Positions 1-5,660 of a stretch of DNA of 6,217 bases are shown in pieces. Source of the stretch: Eubacteriales bacterium (GTDB lineage Bacteria > Bacillota_A > Clostridia > Christensenellales > Aristaeellaceae); the NCBI GenBank assembly GCA_028692205.1, contig JAQUXV010000171.1, positions 1 to 6,217 of the forward strand. The letters are read 5' to 3'. The notes beneath the pieces were generated by a model. It saw nothing but the letters and a program-made list of their open reading frames with translations, made no database searches and had not been told where the DNA came from. Each line of letters begins with the position of its first letter. The stretch's first letter is position 1. The translations under genes and the position numbers were made by a program.

Positions 1-41
1 ATGGCTTCGTCGTCTACAACCATAATGGTTTTCTTTTTCAT
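1..41 (-). CDS. Response regulator, N-terminal fragment (gene runs off the left edge)
   Basis: Only the first 13 complete codons are inside the window. Read leftward from an ATG at 41-39 they give MKKKTIMVVDDEA. This is the hallmark opening of a two-component receiver domain: a basic start, a hydrophobic first beta strand, then the Asp-Asp-Glu acidic pocket that binds Mg2+ next to the phospho-acceptor Asp. A GAAAGG ribosome binding site lies at 50-55, 8 bases before the ATG. The output domain is outside the window, so target and class are unknown. No convincing promoter was found upstream. The gene diverges from the Cdd1-type gene on the + strand. Confidence 0.82.
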   Translation of the reverse strand, partial: MKKKTIMVVDDEA

Positions 42-382
42 ATTGTCAGCCTTTCCCGGGAAACGGTCACGCAAATTACGGGAGGGAGAAACGCACCGTG
101 AAATGCAACTATATCGGGGGTGAAGTGAGATCACCGTAAGGTTATAATTGGTAATTCGCCACGGGAACGGGGGTTTCCCTGCTTTTGGTGAAGCGCGGGC
201 GCATTGGGGATAGAAAAGCAGGATAAAAACTACCTATACCATGGCGCAAACATTTGAGGCGTGTTTGCGAAACAGGAACAGGATGTGGAAACGCAGAATC
301 AAACACAGTAGGATGCGCCAATGAAACCTGTCGCGCCGGGCGGAGGCGTTTGGAAGCAGACAATGCAGGAGGAGTGGGCACG
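42..382. other. Intergenic region between divergent response regulator and Cdd1-type genes
   Basis: There is no supportable gene in these 341 bases. An open frame upstream of the Cdd1-type start (from 254) encodes a Cys/Gly/Arg-rich stretch with no family resemblance and no ribosome binding site. Visible elements are a perfect TATAAT on the + strand at 143-148 without a good -35 partner, a small hairpin (119-123 with 131-135), and a perfect 8-bp hairpin (CGCAAACA 245-252 with TGTTTGCG 262-269, 9-base loop). The larger hairpin has no U-tract on either side, so it is not a typical terminator. It could sit in the 5' leader of the Cdd1-type mRNA. I recognise no riboswitch class here. Confidence 0.5.
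367..372 (+). promoter_or_regulatory. Ribosome binding site deciding the Cdd1-type start
   Basis: A perfect AGGAGG stands 10 bases before GTG 383. It is the only good Shine-Dalgarno in the frame and is why the shorter 93-residue product is preferred over the upstream ATG at 254. Confidence 0.65.
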
Positions 383-664
383 GTGGGCGATTTGCGGAAG
401 ATACCGGGCATCGGTAAAAGCATCGAGCAGGATTTGATCGCGATCGGATACGACAGCGTTGCTTCGCTGGCTGGGCAATCGCCGGAGGACCTGTACCAAA
501 AGAGCGGCCTTCGCAAAGGCGTTCAGGAGGATCGCTGCCTGCTGTACGTTTTCAGGCTGGCGGTATATTATGCGGAAAACGATGAACACGCCTCGGAAAA
601 GCTGAAATGGTGGTATTGGAAAGACAAGGAATATCCGCCGGGAGACAGCAAGGGAAATCCATAA
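383..664 (+). CDS. Cdd1-family (pathogenicity-locus type) helix-hairpin-helix protein
   Basis: This 93-residue protein matches what I know of the Cdd1 family (Pfam 'Pathogenicity locus', named after a C. difficile PaLoc-adjacent gene). Residues 4-18 read LRKIPGIGKSIEQDL, a helix-hairpin-helix core with the PGIGK hairpin typical of non-specific DNA contacts. About 30 residues later come an EDRCLLYVFR-type helix with a conserved Cys, an AVYYAE motif and a C-terminal KLKWWYWKD motif, all family hallmarks. I chose GTG 383 because AGGAGG lies at 367-372, 10 bases upstream, and the resulting length fits the usual 90 or so residues. GTG 374 or the ATG at 254 are less likely. The biochemical role is unknown; DNA binding is inferred from the HhH motif. 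The likely terminator is the one at 904-948. The gene stands alone, between a response regulator and an RNA-like region. Confidence 0.8.
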   Translation: MGDLRKIPGIGKSIEQDLIAIGYDSVASLAGQSPEDLYQKSGLRKGVQEDRCLLYVFRLAVYYAENDEHASEKLKWWYWKDKEYPPGDSKGNP

Positions 665-706
665 CCCGTTGATCGGGCCGGCGTGACGGCGCCAATGAAT
701 ATAAAC

Positions 707-754
707 CAAATAAAACGCCGAGGCCACCCTTTTTGTTAAGGGATGGCCTCGGCG
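707..754 (-). terminator. Intrinsic terminator, minus strand
   Basis: Bases 716-726 (CGCCGAGGCCA) pair perfectly with 744-754. The helix continues past a bulged A (743) through 727-731 with 738-742, around a 6-base loop. Read on the minus strand, the stem is followed directly by TTTTATTT (715 down to 708). The + strand side has no T-run. It would end a minus-strand transcript entering from the right, most simply the candidate RNA at 707-937, or read-through from the Fpg-like gene. Confidence 0.8.
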
Positions 755-937
755 AGCTTGATAGCCCATCGGCTTTGTCGTTTTCACCACAGCAGGCGGT
801 CGCGTACGTCTTTGTAAGTTCCCACCCGTGTGCGGCTTGGCTCCGTATCGCTGAACCCATTTAAGAAAACTGAACTTGCGTGCCTGCAAGAGGTTTGTGA
901 ACGGTGTAAGGCCGTCCCCCCATAGAAGGGGACGGCC
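707..937 (-). ncRNA. Candidate structured noncoding RNA, about 230 nt (strand tentative)
   Basis: Nothing here codes convincingly, yet the stretch is bounded by a promoter-like pair (944-972) and a strong minus-strand terminator. Its core, 777-905, can fold into one long irregular hairpin on either strand: 783-787 with 897-901, 792-797 (GCAGGC) with 882-887, 806-809 with 878-881, 816-821 (AAGTTC) with 872-877, and a small apical stem 831-835 with 843-847. The 872-887 arm is contiguous, while the facing arm has 8- and 6-base bulges. The minus transcript would begin with a separate 10-bp hairpin (910-919 with 928-937). I considered 6S RNA, but the two ends form separate hairpins rather than the closing stem of 6S. 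I also considered raiA RNA but could not confirm it. The strand is uncertain because some pairs in my fold are G-U only on the + strand, and because a + strand terminator overlaps the right end. Confidence 0.5.
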
Positions 938-948
938 ACACTTTTTAT
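904..948 (+). terminator. Intrinsic terminator, plus strand
   Basis: GGCCGTCCCC (910-919) pairs perfectly with 928-937 around an 8-base loop. The helix resumes after a two-base bulge (908-909) as GTGT 904-907 with ACAC 938-941, followed immediately by TTTTT (942-946). It would end + strand transcription from the Cdd1-type gene, giving a 3' UTR of about 240 bases, or a + strand RNA from the intervening region. Its T-run is also part of the minus-strand -10 box described next. Confidence 0.78.
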
Positions 949-972
949 ACGTCCAAACAAGAACAGGGTAAA
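944..972 (-). promoter_or_regulatory. Predicted minus-strand promoter for the candidate RNA
   Basis: On the minus strand TTTACC (967-972) and TATAAA (944-949) are separated by exactly 17 bp, matching sigma-A consensus at 4 of 6 and 5 of 6 positions. Transcription would start near 937, at the foot of the first hairpin of the candidate RNA. The site lies just downstream of the Fpg-like stop codon. The -35 is weak. Confidence 0.42.
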
Positions 973-1003
973 CGGGCGGTTCGGCGGAACGGTATCCGGG
1001 CTA

Positions 1004-1825
1004 TTATTTTGTCGCGGGCTGGCAATGCGGGCAATAATAGACCGCGCCGCCCATGTAGGCTTCCTTCACAATTTCATGGCCGCAGCGGGGGCAGCCGGAA
1101 GCAAGGGTGTTGCGCGACAGCTTTGTTGCATATCCGCCCGGATGGCCGTAAAGATCCTTCTCCGTGTCCCGGCCGCCAAGCTCGGCCATCTCTGCAAGCA
1201 CCGACACGACGGCGGCAAGCAGGCGCTCTTTTTCTTCTGCGCTGAAAGAACCGATTTTTCGTTTCGGGTGGATGCCCGCCGTAAACAGAATATCCTGCAA
1301 AACGCCGTTGCCGATGCCCGGAAAGCGCTGCTTCGTAGCCAGAAACGCCTTTGCGCTCAAATTCTGCTTGCTTTCCGCCAACAACTGATGAAACCGCGAT
1401 GCAAACGCATCGCCGGACGGCGGCAGAGCCGCCTTGCTTTTCCGGTAGTATTCGTTATCAAAATCGTCGCCGTGCAGCATGATGCCCCCGTACATCGCCA
1501 CGGTAAAAGCCAGCATATCGCCATCGTCAAACGCCATCAGGAGCTGATAATCCTTCGGCGTATCATCCCGGCCGAGCAGGCGCACGTTGATGCCGTCGTT
1601 TACGCACAGCCGCTCGCCGCTATCAAAAACCAAGTCCACAAAGGAGCCGAAGCCTTCCGCCGCCTGGATCGCCGCGCCCTTCAACTGGGCGTCGTAGGCG
1701 GCGGGGTCGCCCGTGAACCAGCAGAATTTATGCGGCTTTGTGGGCGGATAAACGCGTGCGATTCGTTTGCCTGCAAGTTGATTCAGTTGTTTTCCCAGCG
1801 TGACGGTTTCCGGGTATTCCAGCAT
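1004..1825 (-). CDS. Fpg/Nei-like (endonuclease VIII-like) family protein, probably catalytically divergent
   Basis: This 273-residue protein has the layout of formamidopyrimidine-DNA glycosylase / endonuclease VIII: an N-terminal beta-sandwich domain, an H2TH domain with the KAFLATKQRFPGIGNG segment near residues 160-175, and a C-terminal zinc finger with Cys 245, 248, 265 and 268 (CxxC-x16-CxxC). Proven members repair oxidised bases using an N-terminal Pro nucleophile. Here the protein begins MLEYPETVTLGKQL, so after Met removal Leu takes the place of Pro, although Glu3 is kept. The zinc-finger loop reads GGAVYYC instead of the usual GGR-type sequence with its DNA-contacting Arg, and the strand that normally carries an active-site Lys reads GFGSFV. 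I recall clostridial relatives starting M[IL]ELPE, so this may be a subfamily trait rather than a mutation. The start is ATG 1825, with AGAAGG at 1834-1839, 8 bases away; a GTG at 1834 overlaps that site and is unlikely. DNA binding is likely; glycosylase activity is doubtful. Confidence 0.88.
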   Translation of the reverse strand: MLEYPETVTLGKQLNQLAGKRIARVYPPTKPHKFCWFTGDPAAYDAQLKGAAIQAAEGFGSFVDLVFDSGERLCVNDGINVRLLGRDDTPKDYQLLMAFDDGDMLAFTVAMYGGIMLHGDDFDNEYYRKSKAALPPSGDAFASRFHQLLAESKQNLSAKAFLATKQRFPGIGNGVLQDILFTAGIHPKRKIGSFSAEEKERLLAAVVSVLAEMAELGGRDTEKDLYGHPGGYATKLSRNTLASGCPRCGHEIVKEAYMGGAVYYCPHCQPATK

Positions 1826-1915
1826 TGCCGGCACCTTCTTTTGTTTGATTTTTTGGATGCGGTTACTGTGCGTGCGGTATTTGCGCGGGAAACGGGGGAT
1901 ATAGAAAAGCTTCGG

Positions 1916-1924
1916 ATTATAACA
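1916..1924 (-). promoter_or_regulatory. Extended -10 promoter for the Fpg-like gene
   Basis: On the minus strand the sequence reads TGTTATAAT, a perfect TATAAT (1916-1921) preceded by the TGn extension (1922-1924). No good -35 is visible at 16-18 bp, as is common for extended -10 promoters. Transcription would start near 1909, giving a leader of about 84 bases. This separates the Fpg-like gene from the TetR operon upstream of it. Confidence 0.55.
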
Positions 1925-1985
1925 GCGTCAGCACGAACGGGGGCGGATAGAGTTGGTTTACGGAATAGCGGCAGACGGCTGCGGG

Positions 1986-2627
1986 TTAGCCCCGCGGATA
2001 CGGTTCCGCGCGGGTACCGTCCCGCAGCACGGTGATCAGCTCGTCCACTTTGTGCAGCACTTCCTGATCGCTCATTTCCGGCGTGATCACTTTATCGATC
2101 CGCTCCAGAAGGAGCGAGAAAACCTCCGTCATCATCTCTACGGAGATATCGCCGCGAATTTGTCCCTTTTCCCTCGCGGCTTCCACCATCCGGCGCAGCG
2201 CGTTTTCCGTGACGCCGCCGAAAGCGTCGGTTACAGTTTTACGAAAAGCGGGGTCTTCGCCCATAAAACGGCGCGAAAGGGCGTTATACTCCGGCTCCTT
2301 TTTGGCAAACCGCAGGCCAAGCAGCGCTTTTTGCCGGATGGACGCGTAAAAATCGTCCCCGGTACCGGCATCGTCGTATGCCTGAAAAAGCGCGAGCTTC
2401 TGCTCCGCCAGCATCTGGAACAGGGACAGGTACAGATCCAGCTTATCGTAAAAGCGGTAATAGAAACTGCCCTTGTTAAGCCCCGCCGCTTTCAGGATGT
2501 CGTTGAGAGACGCTTCCTGAAACGAGTGCGCCGCAAAAGCGCCAAGCGCCGCGCCGAGCAATTCCCTGTTGGCGGCAAGCGGGTTTTGCGTGCCCTCCTG
2601 CCGCCACTTCATGGCTCCGTTCGGCAT
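1986..2627 (-). CDS. TetR/AcrR-family transcriptional repressor, last gene of the exporter operon
   Basis: This 213-residue protein has an N-terminal TetR DNA-binding domain. The helix-turn-helix spans about residues 41-60 (SLNDILKAAGLNKGSFYYRF), with the AG-LNKGSFYYRF-DK pattern that is diagnostic of the family. The rest is helical and should bind ligand and dimerise. The start is ATG 2627, which shares one base with the TGA of the small upstream gene (TGATG), so translation is probably coupled. The ATG at 2612 is a weaker alternative because its GGAG lies only 2 bases away. Position at the end of the operon, together with twin palindromes at the operon promoter, implies autoregulation of the exporter. 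The ligand is unknown. The stop codon lies in the loop of a GC hairpin (1981-1985 with 1991-1995) without a U-tract, and I see no clear intrinsic terminator for the operon. Confidence 0.92.
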   Translation of the reverse strand: MPNGAMKWRQEGTQNPLAANRELLGAALGAFAAHSFQEASLNDILKAAGLNKGSFYYRFYDKLDLYLSLFQMLAEQKLALFQAYDDAGTGDDFYASIRQKALLGLRFAKKEPEYNALSRRFMGEDPAFRKTVTDAFGGVTENALRRMVEAAREKGQIRGDISVEMMTEVFSLLLERIDKVITPEMSDQEVLHKVDELITVLRDGTRAEPYPRG

Positions 2628-2767
2628 CAATCCTCATCCTCCATGGTCTTTTCCCGACGTTCTTTCTTCGCTTTCTGTTTCCGCATCCATGCGCCGCCAA
2701 CCTTTATTTTTAAATAAATAAATCCAGTCAGCGCCACGATGATCACCAGCCACCAGTACCATGCCAT
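2627..2767 (-). CDS. Small (46-residue) single-pass membrane protein inside the ABC exporter operon
   Basis: This reading frame of 46 codons starts MAWYWWLVIIVALTGFIYL. That is an aromatic N-terminus and one hydrophobic segment (about residues 3-19), followed by a highly basic region (residues 20-40, rich in Lys and Arg) and an acidic end (MEDED). By the positive-inside rule the tail should be cytoplasmic. The ribosome binding site GGAGGTGATC is a near-perfect complement of the 16S rRNA 3' end. It is formed by the last codons of the second permease (TGG AGG TGA) and leaves 3 bases before the ATG at 2767. The gene lies 4 bases after that permease, and its TGA overlaps the TetR ATG. I recognise no family. 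The context suggests a small accessory subunit or stabiliser of the transporter, or a coupling peptide for TetR translation; both are inference. Confidence 0.8.
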   Translation of the reverse strand: MAWYWWLVIIVALTGFIYLKIKVGGAWMRKQKAKKERREKTMEDED

Positions 2768-2771
2768 ACGA

Positions 2772-3761
2772 TCACCTCCATACTTTCAGGGGAACCCGTC
2801 TTTTGAAAACCAGCATCACCGCCGCAAACCAGGGCAGGCTCACGGCAAGCACCATCAGGAGCGGGAAGGCCGCCGCGCCGCCGGACAATATCGCGTTAAT
2901 GGCGGCGTATTGCCAGTACATGGGCAGCAGGTAGAAAGGAAACAGCCATGAATCCGGCACGAAAATCGCGGCGGCTCCGATTACCAGAAACCCCGGCATG
3001 ATGATTTTCAGCACGCCGACCGCGGCAATCTGGTTATCGGCAAAACCGATCATCAGGAAAACGATCATGCCGCCGACGAACACGCTGCAAAGCGCCAACA
3101 GCAGGAACTGCGGCAGCGCGTCCGCACGCCCGATCATCAGGGCGCAGGCCGATACGCCGAGAATGCCGAGCAGCAGCGCGGGGATGATTTTGGAGAGGAT
3201 ATATCCGCCCGGAGACATGGGGCTTACCGATATCGCGCGGATTGCGCGGCTTTCCCGTTCGTCCACGCCGCTCAGGCCCAGCGCAGCGCCGCCGATAAAC
3301 AGCGCCAGCAGAAGCACGCAGGTGATGGAAACGACATACGCGGGGGAGGCGGATATTTCAACCGTTTCGGTGGCATAGGCGGGAACCTCCGCGCTCAGCG
3401 CGGCCGCGGCCAGCTGCCGCCGGGACTCGGCAAAAGCCTGCCCTTCGTTGCCTTCCACCAGCAGATGGATGCCGCCGTCCTTCCAATAAACACCCGCGAC
3501 GCTGTCGGCGGCGTCAACCCGGCGGATCATGGTGTCCATACCGTCGGCATACGCTACATCGGCTACGGTTTCCAGCCTTGCAGCCTGTTCCGCGGGCAGA
3601 CTGCCGTCTGTCACAAGGGGGATGTTGGAGGTGCGGACGCTGCCGAACACCAGGATGAACACCAGCGCGAGCAGCGCGGGCGAAACCGTCAGGTAAAGGG
3701 TGAGGCCGTTGCGAAAGATGAGCTTGAACTCCTTGAGAATCGTTTGCAGAAGGCATTTCAT
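2772..3761 (-). CDS. ABC-2 type transporter permease (second permease of the exporter)
   Basis: This 329-residue integral membrane protein has the ABC-2 / YhgE-like layout: a short cytoplasmic amphipathic start, TM1 at about residues 20-40, a large extracytoplasmic domain of about 100 residues, then a cluster of hydrophobic helices from about 141 to the end. After the second TM comes the cytoplasmic coupling motif DERESRAIRAISVSPMS (167-183), typical of the family and facing the ATPase. The basic C-terminus (KRRVPLKVWR) is cytoplasmic. The start at 3761 comes 3 bases after the stop of the first permease. Its GAGGAGGG site lies inside the last codons of that gene. It is paralogous in layout to the neighbouring permease, so the two probably form a heterodimeric channel with an ATPase dimer. 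The substrate cannot be read from the sequence; small-molecule, peptide or antibiotic export are all possible. Confidence 0.9.
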   Translation of the reverse strand: MKCLLQTILKEFKLIFRNGLTLYLTVSPALLALVFILVFGSVRTSNIPLVTDGSLPAEQAARLETVADVAYADGMDTMIRRVDAADSVAGVYWKDGGIHLLVEGNEGQAFAESRRQLAAAALSAEVPAYATETVEISASPAYVVSITCVLLLALFIGGAALGLSGVDERESRAIRAISVSPMSPGGYILSKIIPALLLGILGVSACALMIGRADALPQFLLLALCSVFVGGMIVFLMIGFADNQIAAVGVLKIIMPGFLVIGAAAIFVPDSWLFPFYLLPMYWQYAAINAILSGGAAAFPLLMVLAVSLPWFAAVMLVFKRRVPLKVWR

Positions 3762-3764
3762 CGC

Positions 3765-4739
3765 TTAGCGCCCTCCTCTGGCAAGGAAACGTCTGCCGAC
3801 AATGATCCGGCTCAGCAGATACGCGCCCGCGCACCAGCCCGCCACGGTAAAGACGGCGGAGGATGAAACGGCGCCTGTGCCGAGCAGAACATCCTCGTAG
3901 GCGAAGAGGAGCGGGTAGGAGGGAATCGCCCGGAGCCAGAGCGGAGAAAAGGATGGTTCCGTATACGCGACGACAGGCAGCATATTGATGGCCAGCACGA
4001 GCGCCATGGTGAAAAACCAGCTGCTCATATCCCGGAAGAAGGGGGTGAACCCCAACCCGATCAGGGAGAAGACTGTCGAGCCGAAAAAGCTGAGCAGGCA
4101 GAAAGGAAGAATGGGAAACCCGAAGCCGATGCAAAGAAACGCCATCAGCAGCGCGTACACCGTGCCGATCACGGAAAAGAGCAACGTTTTGGAAAGCAGA
4201 TACGCATCGGCGCTTACCGGCGCGACGCGAAGCGCGCGCACGGTGCTTTCTTCCTTCTCGGAGAGCATCAGCGTGCCGCCGAGGATGAAACCGATGACCA
4301 GCGCTTCGAAGCAGATGAATACAGGCGTCATCCGTTTGTTGAAGGGAACCGCCTCGCGGATGGGGCTAAGGCTCTCCACACTGATTTTAACCGTGTCGGC
4401 AGCGGAAGGGTTAAAAAGCAGAACCATGATCGCATGGATGGTTTTGTCGGACAGCCCCGGATTGAGCACGGTCAGGATGCCTCCATCCGTGCCCAGCAGC
4501 CCGACCGCACCGCTGTCCCGAACCAGCTCCCGCAGCCGGGCTTCGCTCTCCACGGCGGTCGCGCCGGGAATATTGATTTGATAGGTGTAAAGGGGATAGT
4601 CTTCACCGGCAACGGTTTTGGGCAGCGCAAAGTTTACCACCAGCACAATCAGTACCAGCGTGGCGGTGATGACCCAGAAAAGCGCGTTGGCCAACAAGCG
4701 TTTGAAATCCTGCAGGCACAGCGCGGCGATGCGGCTCAT
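3765..4739 (-). CDS. ABC-2 type transporter permease (first permease of the exporter)
   Basis: This 324-residue membrane protein has TM1 at about residues 20-39, an extracytoplasmic domain at about 40-135, then five or so hydrophobic helices. The coupling segment EKEESTVRALRVAPVS (161-176) follows the second TM, matching the DERES...SVSPMS motif of the next permease. The ATG at 4739 overlaps the ATPase TGA by 4 bases (ATGA), the classic sign of translational coupling and of subunits made in fixed ratio. The C-terminus is basic (GRRFLARGGR). It acts in the cytoplasmic membrane with the upstream ATPase and the downstream permease. Two different permease genes with one ATPase suggest a heterodimeric exporter, as in several multidrug and bacteriocin-resistance systems; that comparison is inference from layout. 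Confidence 0.9.
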   Translation of the reverse strand: MSRIAALCLQDFKRLLANALFWVITATLVLIVLVVNFALPKTVAGEDYPLYTYQINIPGATAVESEARLRELVRDSGAVGLLGTDGGILTVLNPGLSDKTIHAIMVLLFNPSAADTVKISVESLSPIREAVPFNKRMTPVFICFEALVIGFILGGTLMLSEKEESTVRALRVAPVSADAYLLSKTLLFSVIGTVYALLMAFLCIGFGFPILPFCLLSFFGSTVFSLIGLGFTPFFRDMSSWFFTMALVLAINMLPVVAYTEPSFSPLWLRAIPSYPLLFAYEDVLLGTGAVSSSAVFTVAGWCAGAYLLSRIIVGRRFLARGGR

Positions 4740-5584
4740 GACTTCAGCTCCTTCCCGGTAACGCGGAGGAAGATTTCTTCCAGCGTCGCCTCCTGCGAGT
4801 GGATCGTAAGCGGGCTGGTTTGAGCCAGAAACGAGGCAAGCCCGGCGCGGTCGTCCATGGCAAACGAGCGGGAACGTTCCCCGTCCGCTTCCCGGTAGAC
4901 AACGGTTACCTGACGCTGCCCGTAGGCACGTTTCAGCGCTTCGGGTGAATCCATCGCGGCAATTTTGCCGCCGTACAGAAAGGCGACCGTATCGCAGAGC
5001 GAATCGGCCAGTTCCATATTGTGCGTCGTCAAAAACACCGCTGCCCCACGGTCGCGCTGTTCCCGGATTAGCTCGCGGACGTTCGCCGCGGTGGAAGGGT
5101 CCAGCCCGCCGGTGGGTTCGTCCAAAAACAGGTATTCCGGTCGGTTCAGCAGCGCCCGCGCCAGCGTAAGCCGCTGCCGCATTCCCTTGGAATACTCAAT
5201 CGCCTTTTGGTGGGCCGCTTCCCGCAGGCCGACCCGGTCCAATAGCACTATAGGGTCGAGCGTGGGCACAGTAAAGAGCGCGGCATAGTACTTGAGGTTC
5301 TCATACCCCGTCAGCCGGGCGTAAACGTTCGGCTGCTCAAAGGATACGCCGATGCGGTTGAAAAACTGTGTTTTAAGCGCCCGGACGGATTGGCCGTCGT
5401 ACAGCACTTCGCCCTTTTGCAGCGGCAGCAAACCCGTCATCAGGTTTTGAACGGTGGATTTGCCCGCGCCGGACGGCCCCAGAAACCCGAATATCTTTCC
5501 GTTTTCGACGCGAAAGGAAACATCCGACACGGCGTATTTGCCTTTTCCGCCGTAATCGTGGGATACATGGTCAACGGTAATCAT
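4736..5584 (-). CDS. ABC transporter ATP-binding protein (exporter ATPase)
   Basis: This 282-residue cytoplasmic ATPase powers the two downstream permeases. Motifs in order are Walker A GPSGAGKST (36-44), Q-loop Gln84 in SFEQPNVY, signature YSKGMRQRL (131-139, a common exporter variant of LSGGQ), Walker B LFLDE (152-156), D-loop GGLD (159-162) and the switch His188. The C-terminal extension (about 219-282) ends with ATLEEIFLRVTGKEL, as in many drug and bacteriocin exporter ATPases. All catalytic residues are present. I chose the start at ATG 5584 because AAGGAG lies at 5591-5596, 6 bases upstream, and the protein then begins ITVDHVSHDYGG as usual. The open frame continues upstream to 5854 but would run through the promoter and both operators. 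It is the first gene of the five-gene operon and overlaps the next by 4 bases. Confidence 0.95.
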   Translation of the reverse strand: MITVDHVSHDYGGKGKYAVSDVSFRVENGKIFGFLGPSGAGKSTVQNLMTGLLPLQKGEVLYDGQSVRALKTQFFNRIGVSFEQPNVYARLTGYENLKYYAALFTVPTLDPIVLLDRVGLREAAHQKAIEYSKGMRQRLTLARALLNRPEYLFLDEPTGGLDPSTAANVRELIREQRDRGAAVFLTTHNMELADSLCDTVAFLYGGKIAAMDSPEALKRAYGQRQVTVVYREADGERSRSFAMDDRAGLASFLAQTSPLTIHSQEATLEEIFLRVTGKELKS

Positions 5585-5609
5585 AGGCCGCTCCTTGGCA
5601 CTCCGCGAA

Positions 5610-5627
5610 TTAGACCATCCGGTCAAA
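5610..5627. promoter_or_regulatory. Operator 2, probable TetR binding site at the transcription start
   Basis: GACC-ATCC-GGTC (5613-5624) is a palindrome with a 4-base centre. It repeats operator 1 in the same orientation, including a preceding GAATT. It lies just after the -10 box, over the predicted start site. The centres of the two sites are 33 bp apart, about three helical turns, so two dimers would sit on the same face of the DNA. Confidence 0.7.
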
Positions 5628-5630
5628 AGC

Positions 5631-5659
5631 AGTATAGCACGAATTGACCATCCGGTTAA
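5631..5659 (-). promoter_or_regulatory. Operon promoter (extended -10) for the ABC exporter and tetR
   Basis: On the minus strand TTAACC (5654-5659) is followed after 17 bp by TATACT (5631-5636), which carries a TGC extension (5637-5639). It matches consensus at 4 of 6 and 5 of 6 positions plus the TGn. Transcription should start near 5624, inside the downstream operator, leaving a leader of about 40 bases before the ATPase ATG. The -35 box is also the right arm of the upstream operator, so a bound repressor would block RNA polymerase directly. Confidence 0.75.
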
Positions 5660-5660
5660 A
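5643..5660. promoter_or_regulatory. Operator 1, probable TetR binding site over the -35
   Basis: TTGACC-ATCC-GGTTAA (5644-5659) is an imperfect palindrome with one mismatched pair. Its central 10 bases, GACCATCCGG, are identical to the second site. It covers the -35 box and part of the spacer of the operon promoter. The size and symmetry fit a TetR-family operator, and a tetR gene ends the operon. Confidence 0.7.

Noticed and set aside
254..382. N-terminal extension of the Cdd1-type protein to an ATG at 254
   Set aside because: The extra 43 residues resemble nothing in the family, there is no ribosome binding site at 254, and the segment holds a hairpin. GTG 383 has AGGAGG upstream and gives the usual length.
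299..889. 196-residue minus-strand open frame
   Set aside because: It runs antisense through the Cdd1-type gene, across the minus-strand terminator and the structured region, has low-complexity basic composition and has no recognisable domain.
707..937. Assignment of the structured region to 6S RNA
   Set aside because: The 5' and 3' ends each form their own hairpin instead of pairing together in the closing stem that defines 6S, and I could not verify conserved 6S bases by eye.
1025..2035. 336-residue + strand open frame
   Set aside because: It is antisense to the Fpg-like and TetR genes and crosses the fpg promoter. It is Arg/Ala/His-rich in the way expected of a shadow frame in GC-rich DNA, and both genes beneath it have clear domains.
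4736..5584. ATPase signature YSKGM instead of LSGGQ as an unusual feature
   Set aside because: YSKGM-type signatures are common in ABC-2 exporter ATPases, and all other motifs are intact.
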